Assembly: GCA_964488495.1 (NCBI GenBank) | Contig: CAZAUQ010000070.1 | Span: forward strand, 1-7,674 | Direction of reading: 5' to 3' | Source of the DNA: UBA1402 sp964488495 | Lineage (GTDB): Bacteria; Bacteroidota; Bacteroidia; Bacteroidales; UBA1402 | DNA length: 7,674 nt | Shown here: positions 6,001-7,674 of the stretch, in pieces | Numbering within the stretch: position 1 is the stretch's first letter | Layout of the letters: each line of letters begins with the position of its first letter | Translations under genes and position numbers: made by a program | Notes under the pieces: generated by a model | Database searches by the model: none | Told to the model about the DNA's origin: nothing | Seen by the model: the letters and a program-made list of their open reading frames with translations, nothing else

Positions 6001-7674
6001 GGCCGGTCCGGTGCTGAGTTTGCAGCCGGGCATAGTCGTAAACACCAACAGCAGCGGAAAGATTATTCTGGAATCGGGTGCCCGTTACCTGAATTTAAGC
6101 AACAGCGCTCCACGCCTCGAAGTGCAGCGTCAACTCAGCGGCGGTAAAGGCTGGCGTATGCTGTCCTCGCCAGTACCGGCCACTTTTGCCCAATTGATAC
6201 CCTCGCCTCTGGTTACCCAGGGCTATACCGGTTCGACTTTCCCTGCGCTGCAGCCCAACCTCCTGTGGTGGGATGAAAGCGATGGGGGAACCACCCTCCA
6301 GGGCTGGCGTCAACCTTCCAGCAGCAGCGACAATCTTGTGACGGGCCGAGGCTATTTTCATTATGTTTTTGACGGAGCCGGGCGACTCAATTTAGATGGA
6401 ACTTCCAGCGGACAAAATTATACCGATGTACTGCCACAGACTCTCTCTGTTACAGGCACCGAAGCCTTCAACGGTTCCGGCAGTTTTAGTTACAGTCTGA
6501 ATTTTACAGCCCGCGACATTTCCAGCCAGAATCCCTTGCTGGATACTATTTTTTACGATATCACCAGCATCGATCAGGGATGGAATTTAGTGGGCAATCC
6601 CACAGCCAGTACTTTGGATTGGGATGCAAGCTGGACCAAAGTGGCTGTCAGCAATGCCATTTATATTTGGGATCCCTCAGCCAACAGCGGTAACGGCGAT
6701 TATTTAAGCTGGAATGGCAGCACCGGCAGTCTGGGCAGCGGAAAGATCGCTCCTTTCCAGGCCTTTTGGGTGCATACTTCCTCCAGTCCTCAGCTGAGTT
6801 TCAGCAATACCGCCAAAAGCTCCACGGCCGGCAGTTTCCTTCGATCGGTTTCAGCCGGAGAAAACAAGCTGTCTGTGGCTTTAAAATTGCAGGTTCAGGA
6901 CTTACATACCACTTCTTATCTCTCTTTTGGTGATCCGGCTGCCGTAGGTATTGATTATTGGGATGCATTTCGCCTGGAGCCCATGAGCGAGACCTGGCTG
7001 GAATTGTTCAGCCTGAGCCCCGAAAATCAGAACATTCCGCTGGTGATCAACAATCTGCCTTTGCCCACGGGCGAGCAGGGAATGAACATTCCTCTCTATA
7101 TTGACGGGCAACTCCAGGGGCAGGGCCTGAACGGAAGCTATACCCTGAGCTGGGAAATCCCCTCCAACTGGCCCTCGGACTGGGAGCTGAGCCTGCAGGA
7201 TCACAGCCGGCAACAGGCCGTATCGATGCACGAACAAAGTTCTTACAGCTTTGAACACAACAGCAGCACTACCAGGGCTACAAATAACAGCCTGCAACCT
7301 GTTTACAAAGCCTCTCAGCCTGCGGCCCGTATCTCAGCCCGGAGTTTAACGCGCAGCAGCACAGACTTGCCGCCCTACAGCATCCGTTTATCCAAAGCAG
7401 GAAAAGACCTGGTATATGTGGCACCTCAGGCAAAATTGTTGCTGACCTACCCCAATCCTTCAAAGGGGAAAATGCGCATCCGCTTTAGCCTGCCCAATTC
7501 AGCGAAAGCGACACTCAGTGTATTTAACAACCTTGGAATGCTCATAAGTTTGCTGTCTGATGAGGAATATCCGGAGGGAATTTCAGAATTTGAATGGGAT
7601 GCTTCCGGTTTACCGAAAGGCATATATTTGATCCGTTTTTCTTCCGGTGAGGTGCAACAATACCTTAAAGTAAT
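26..7674 (+). CDS. Giant modular secreted protein with T9SS type-A C-terminal sorting domain (3' end cut by window)
   Basis: Reading codon by codon from the ATG at 26 gives 2549 sense codons with no stop; the last two bases (AT) belong to an unfinished codon. The N-terminus is a typical Sec signal peptide. The C-terminus has the Bacteroidota sorting-domain pattern: a YPNP motif at 2475-2478, a 'VFNNLG' strand near 2499-2504, a 'GLPKGIYLI' segment at 2528-2536 and a final 'YLKV'. Between them lie repeated all-beta modules rich in Ser, Thr, Asn and Gly, with few charged residues and few Cys. In proteins with this sorting domain, T9SS carries the folded cargo over the outer membrane and the domain is usually removed as the cargo is attached to the surface or released. 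No hydrolase, protease or lyase signature was recognised, so a surface fibre, adhesin or matrix role is inferred only from architecture. Probably only a few residues are missing at the end. I do not recognise a named gene. Confidence 0.95.
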   Translation, partial: MKSLVIKILVVTLCVLLYSGRVQAVVYYLTSTGAGNAQIAANWNTLPDGSGTAASSFNTSGDEFIVPQNIYGVVSDNWTINQSANSSIRLIIHGSLSISTTKTITLYKQNSGYTEMLVYGSLIFQDSATNQLQGHTQGNARKDQIRFNLLPGSFTKTINTSGIIGTSTTVSINTTNLTIDVAESANFEFNANSNQSLSGLPTIVNDLILSGSGTKTLASAVTVNGYLSLREAALYSNGGYTLSFGPASTLEYKNTGNRTTGAEFPATFGGTGGVVIDPGSGYTVSLSGNKTALKNIYIQSGTFDLQSSTLNRATSGGTLSISAGASLRIGGTNSISANYSVPILDCTSNIEYYGSDQTVRGINYGNLLLSGSGTKTMQLGTTSICNNFNITGTARAVAATNLSIGGNVFVDTGAELEAGSHTLNVAGSFQSLGLFDYGLSTVNFNGGSPVEIYSGSFYNLIFSGYGAKLAIGSLDIKGDLTINSNFNAGNFSHSVEGDFINNSSFDAAGSTIELKGTEMQTIGGISSTTFNNLSLNNNQDFVLATSSVVSGTLNLTSGQLSLGNNNLTVSAISGGSTSSYIKTNGLGVLKRSIIGGGSEVMFPVGNSGFNPISIANTTSADNDSYFVRVVDEIPSLANDDTKTRYRKWHITEFVPGGSALTVRLTYDPSSLAGENFDPATSPVIGYFTGSKWWAAMPATVSGNTFSSAVGAFVSEDMTGDDDYFCIGSGDAFSASKLAIIALSPASPFANQANVSIVVETQNSQNIPVNLGLLTSYSLTAINTSFSGSPTGSIPADVSRDTLSNLAFTTATATASVQADRTTGENLSSASSNTFEVIGGTLFKPYTNLSNWTDAIWLSSSDGGVSWTSVPIQKTSFSASDAIIIPNGHILNANTTASFYNLSIESGAELTIATSGALTLNHSGSEDGFIVHGTLRNSGGTFTNTNNLYPVLVQGGTYIHDKVGGDIPIINWSSLGSALSTCRIEEIPGQGFNQTFQQLEFAHTGSLSIDGDVTVTNRLSLSNGIVQTGSSYKIVLAAQATASSSNNARVQGNIRAYVPNTTEPTLLFPLGDASVYSPLTISFEGTTAGSGYLDVNTLAGAPPFASGLSQSKYINRQWIISASGVEGFASYSATFGYGDEDKTGNPDYTALVVRRLNTTSNTWSVTNTASLQANSTQCSDVTEFGSFAIGENDCSEDKAFWLGSISSDWHTGGNWCSGSIPGALKNVFIPAGTINQPIISTTANAATCRDITIEDGASLTLNASNVIQVKGDWILQGDFIPNEGSVTLNGSSPQEIYGETTFYNLTINNPAGVAAKNNLTVSSILDLQSSNPSISKGTLDMGEYVLTMSSSAFTSGTGDVSGFIYRDNFILDREYSFGHKYTRFFFEDISGQDLPATMMVKVALGAAPDWSSYAGDGMVNAVRRLYEITVTGSSSFIPSIKVHYKDNEYVAGLNESNLYLWTLNNAVVDELGKDAIDVINNYLLIENKDYGSVSTFYLTVAPKQAELLTWSGGSRNDKTNWNNPANWTPNSTPSAEYRVLIPPTSSDPVLPPGASCVSLEIASGGVLNSATNASLTLYGNWINLAGVSGFSTGNSLITFNANASIQGNTDFYSIVVSDGAQITPALNANIGISGTLSLSSSGMLNADQQANTITFNGTDQYLPNAAGSLMEFWNLTVSGTGTKYFPAAISIAGNLTNNGIINTSLYKTSLTFNGTTAQTIGGTASTAFNHLKINNGSGGSVNLAIAATADSLSLISGVLTTTTTNILSITSTYAGSVSGGSTTSYVNGPLKRTLPESLSTGSSYHFPLGKGGLYLPFELVNPTTGTGLVSAQAEAFAANSGGTADYLTLESISQNEYWSLSTAGNFTNSAVSLSRPTAISPLNAIGGCTSQGGVYSNLNGTVQTNSVLNSDQIGSYRYFVLARKFTEITWDGSSSNSWFTAANWTPPVVPGVSSEIIIPNVATLPVIAGSSPANDLSLAGSLNIQDNASLSLQAGPVLSLQPGIVVNTNSSGKIILESGARYLNLSNSAPRLEVQRQLSGGKGWRMLSSPVPATFAQLIPSPLVTQGYTGSTFPALQPNLLWWDESDGGTTLQGWRQPSSSSDNLVTGRGYFHYVFDGAGRLNLDGTSSGQNYTDVLPQTLSVTGTEAFNGSGSFSYSLNFTARDISSQNPLLDTIFYDITSIDQGWNLVGNPTASTLDWDASWTKVAVSNAIYIWDPSANSGNGDYLSWNGSTGSLGSGKIAPFQAFWVHTSSSPQLSFSNTAKSSTAGSFLRSVSAGENKLSVALKLQVQDLHTTSYLSFGDPAAVGIDYWDAFRLEPMSETWLELFSLSPENQNIPLVINNLPLPTGEQGMNIPLYIDGQLQGQGLNGSYTLSWEIPSNWPSDWELSLQDHSRQQAVSMHEQSSYSFEHNSSTTRATNNSLQPVYKASQPAARISARSLTRSSTDLPPYSIRLSKAGKDLVYVAPQAKLLLTYPNPSKGKMRIRFSLPNSAKATLSVFNNLGMLISLLSDEEYPEGISEFEWDASGLPKGIYLIRFSSGEVQQYLKV
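587..676 (+). repeat. Beta-array unit copy 1 (residues 188-217)
   Basis: 'EFNANSNQSLSG', a short spacer and 'NDLILSGSGTKTL' match the internal consensus F.G...Q...G......NL.(I/V/L)SGSGTKT that I derived by comparing copies within this protein. Asn and Ala replace the first Gly. It is the first of eight copies. Confidence 0.5.
1076..1153 (+). repeat. Beta-array unit copy 2 (residues 351-376)
   Basis: 'EYYGSDQTVRGINYGNLLLS' followed by GSGTKT fits the consensus fully. Its LSGSGTKT end is the same peptide as in copy 1, encoded by different synonymous codons (TCGGGCAGTGGTACT against TCGGGTAGTGGAACT). Confidence 0.6.
1352..1432 (+). repeat. Beta-array unit copy 3 (residues 443-469)
   Basis: 'NFNGGSPVEIYSGSFYNLIF' followed by SGYGAKL keeps the F.G and NL landmarks. 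Val-Glu replaces the Gln, and the turn reads SGYGAKL instead of SGSGTKT. Confidence 0.5.
1562..1639 (+). repeat. Beta-array unit copy 4 (residues 513-538)
   Basis: 'ELKGTEMQTIGGISSTTFNN' followed by LSLNNN is the best match to copy 8 in module 4. Each of the two leads into the closing block of its own module about 60-67 residues later. Confidence 0.6.
1763..2206 (+). repeat. Closing block 1 (residues 580-727): GVLKR / FPVG / YFCIG
   Basis: This block contains 'YIKTNGLGVLKR' (580-591), FPVG (602-605), 'FNPI' (609-612), then 'RYRKWHI' and a long two-strand segment ending in YFCIG (723-727). The same order of landmarks recurs in modules 2, 3 and 4 of this protein. I recognise the block as a frequent unit in large Bacteroidota extracellular proteins, where it follows beta-repeat arrays, but I do not know an assigned function. 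It probably folds as a beta-sandwich that closes each module. Confidence 0.65.
2228..2536 (+). other. Single bacterial Ig-like domain (residues 735-837)
   Basis: The segment starts 'SKLAIIALSPASPF', continues with a 'VSIVVETQNSQNIPVNL' strand, and ends 'ATASVQADRTTGENLSSASS' followed by 'NTFEV'. This matches the pattern of Ig-like beta-sandwich repeats in bacterial surface proteins, which read roughly 'KLAI..V....P.....F.V.V.A.D..G......T..V.....G......F.V'. The length of about 100 residues fits one domain. It sits between closing block 1 and the opening of module 2, and no second copy is seen. A spacer role is inferred. The short GCC-ACG tandem at 2453-2467 encodes an Ala-Thr stretch inside it. 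Confidence 0.6.
2558..3601 (+). other. Module 2 (residues 845-1192) with Asp-box-like opening and closing block 2
   Basis: The opening 'LSNWTDAIWLSSSDGGVSW' is followed by 'IIIPNGH' (882-888) and 'LSIESGAELTI', a module start widespread in Bacteroidota multidomain proteins. SSDGGVSW at 859-866 fits the Asp-box pattern S-x-D-x-G-x-(S/T)-W, but only one copy is present. A shorter beta-strand array follows, without a clear LSGSGTKT turn. Closing block 2 has VQGNIRAY (1049-1056) in place of G.LKR, then FPLG (1067-1070), 'YSPLTI', 'RQWIIS', and the final FAIG (1186-1189). The module directly abuts the Trp-rich opening of module 3. Confidence 0.6.
3602..4528 (+). other. Module 3 (residues 1193-1501), with a diverged closing block
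   Basis: The opening 'FWLGSISSDWHTGGNWCSG' (from 1199), then 'IPG' and 'VFIPAGTINQPII', is the third type of module start and recurs in modules 4 and 5. One copy of the F.G...Q..G.....NL unit follows at 1286-1308. The closing block is recognisable but diverged: 'VSGFIYR' (1359-1365) stands where G.LKR should be, and 'YSFGHKYTRFFF' (Phe1376-Gly1377) stands in place of FP(V/L)G. It then continues through 'RRLYEITV' to 'FYLTVAP' (1495-1501). The order and spacing of strands still match the other blocks. Confidence 0.55.
3881..3949 (+). repeat. Beta-array unit copy 5 (residues 1286-1308)
   Basis: 'TLNGSSPQEIYGETTFYNLT' followed by INN is the only clear copy in module 3. It is slightly shorter because the loop between the Gln and the NL strand is reduced. 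Confidence 0.55.
4814..4879 (+). repeat. Beta-array unit copy 6 (residues 1597-1618)
   Basis: 'TFNANASIQGNTDFYSIVVS' followed by DG is a diverged copy. The Gln and Gly are adjacent, and Ser-Ile replaces Asn-Leu. Confidence 0.4.
4982..5074 (+). repeat. Beta-array unit copy 7 (residues 1653-1683)
   Basis: 'TFNGTDQYLPNAAG', a short spacer and 'EFWNLTVSGTGTKY' carry the SG.GTK turn seen in copies 1 and 2 of module 1. The loop in the middle is longer than in other copies. Confidence 0.55.
5153..5230 (+). repeat. Beta-array unit copy 8 (residues 1710-1735)
   Basis: 'TFNGTTAQTIGGTASTAFNH' followed by LKINNG is the counterpart of copy 4. Shared residues include G-T, QTIGG, S-T, F-N, L and N-N at matching positions. 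Confidence 0.6.
5795..6112 (+). other. Module 5 opening and short beta array (residues 1924-2029)
   Basis: The module begins 'ITWDGSSSNSWFTAANWTPP' with Trp1929, Trp1937 and Trp1943, then 'IIIPN', the same opening type as modules 3 and 4. Only a short array follows ('LSLAGSLNIQDNASLSLQAG', then 'GKIILESGARYLNL'). There is no closing block of the FP(V/L)G kind. The protein instead passes into the GW...P domain, so module 5 looks like the terminal form of the repeated plan. Confidence 0.55.
6113..6820 (+). other. Twin GW...P domain (residues 2030-2265)
   Basis: Two similar landmarks, 'GGKGWRMLSSPV' (2039-2050) and 'QGWNLVGNPT' (2184-2193), lie about 143 residues apart. Around them are 'GRGYFHYVFDG', 'LDWDASW' (2197-2203), 'AIYIWDPS' and 'IAPFQAFWVH' (2241-2250). 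I recognise this arrangement as a conserved region that commonly precedes the C-terminal sorting domain in large Bacteroidota secreted proteins. The paired motifs suggest two related beta-rich lobes. No catalytic residues can be pointed to and the function is unknown. Confidence 0.55.
6863..7261 (+). other. Beta-sandwich-like domain before the linker (residues 2280-2412)
   Basis: The segment runs 'NKLSVALKLQVQD', 'TSYLSFGDPA', 'IDYWDAFRLEPM' (2309-2320), 'LVINNLPLP' (2339-2347), 'MNIPLYIDG', 'GSYTLSWEIPSNWPS', and ends 'SSYSFEHN'. This series of amphipathic strands, with a 'D..DA..L' and an 'IN.LP' landmark, is familiar from regions just ahead of T9SS sorting domains. Its job is not known to me; support or presentation of the cargo near the cell surface is only a guess. 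GC content peaks here (38 of 60 bases at 7141-7200). Confidence 0.5.
7262..7435 (+). other. Basic Ser/Thr-rich linker before the sorting domain (residues 2413-2470)
   Basis: The linker carries Arg or Lys at 2417, 2428, 2435, 2439, 2443, 2454, 2457, 2460 and 2470. Asp2447 and Asp2461 are its only acidic residues. The stretch 'AARISARSLTRSSTD' (2433-2447) is especially exposed-looking, with no predicted hydrophobic core. T9SS cargo is generally cut near the start of the sorting domain, so processing in or near this linker is plausible, but no cleavage site can be assigned. Confidence 0.5.
7436..7674 (+). other. T9SS type-A C-terminal sorting domain (residues 2471 to beyond window)
   Basis: This part has the family hallmarks in order: YPNPSKG (2475-2481), strand 'MRIRFSLP', strand 'ATLSVFNNLGMLI' (2495-2507), 'EYPEGISEFEWDASGLPKG' (2514-2532), strand 'IYLIRFSSG' (2533-2541), and 'QQYLKV' at the cut. 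The family is usually 70-90 residues long and typically ends a few residues after a final 'K.(V/I)' strand, so 79 residues here means nearly all of it is present. The domain directs passage through the T9SS outer-membrane translocon and is normally removed by the sortase-like machinery. Base composition becomes AT-rich again in the last 54 bases. Confidence 0.92.

Noticed and set aside
6902..7297. 131-codon minus-strand frame
   Set aside because: It lies wholly inside the giant plus-strand gene, opposite the conserved 'DYWDAF' and 'INNLP' region, and encodes no recognisable domain. It is a shadow frame.
26..7674. Enzyme domain such as a glycoside hydrolase, protease or sialidase
   Set aside because: Apart from one Asp-box-like motif, no catalytic signature was seen. 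All recognisable segments are structural beta modules or secretion signals.

Overview
The window is almost entirely one very long plus-strand reading frame. It opens at the ATG at 26 and stays open through 2549 codons to base 7674, where the window cuts the gene off before its stop codon. The product is a secreted, modular, Ser/Thr/Asn/Gly-rich protein of at least 2549 residues (roughly 260 kDa). It begins with a Sec signal peptide and ends in a type IX secretion system (T9SS) type-A C-terminal sorting domain. That ending, together with the module types, points to a member of the Bacteroidota. The species cannot be named from this window.

Layout by residue: signal peptide 1-24; module 1 (25-727), with a long beta-strand repeat array and a first GxLKR/FPVG block; one bacterial Ig-like domain (735-837); module 2 (845-1192), opening with a single Asp-box-like motif; module 3 (1193-1501); module 4 (1502-1923), which clearly echoes module 1; a short module 5 opening (1924-2030); a domain with two GW...P motifs (2030-2265); a beta-sandwich-like domain (2280-2412); a basic Ser/Thr-rich linker (2413-2470); and the sorting domain (2471 onward).

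Most modules follow one plan. A Trp/Asn-rich opening ('..W.....NW....P...IP..') is followed by a run of short beta-strand repeats, then a closing block with a G.LKR-like turn, an FP(V/L)G-like motif, a 'YW.I'-like strand and a final 'F.(I/L)(G/A)' strand. The protein is probably exported through the inner membrane by Sec, crosses the outer membrane by T9SS, and is either anchored on the cell surface or released. I see no catalytic domain, so a structural, adhesive or matrix role is the most economical reading, but that is inference.

No other gene, RNA, mobile element or CRISPR array is supported. The reading frames on the minus strand and in the other plus frames are shadows of this gene. The only sequence outside the gene is the first 25 bases. 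GC content rises strongly along the gene, from about 30-37% in the 60-base blocks counted near the 5' end to about 57% near 7021-7200, then falls again over the sorting domain.
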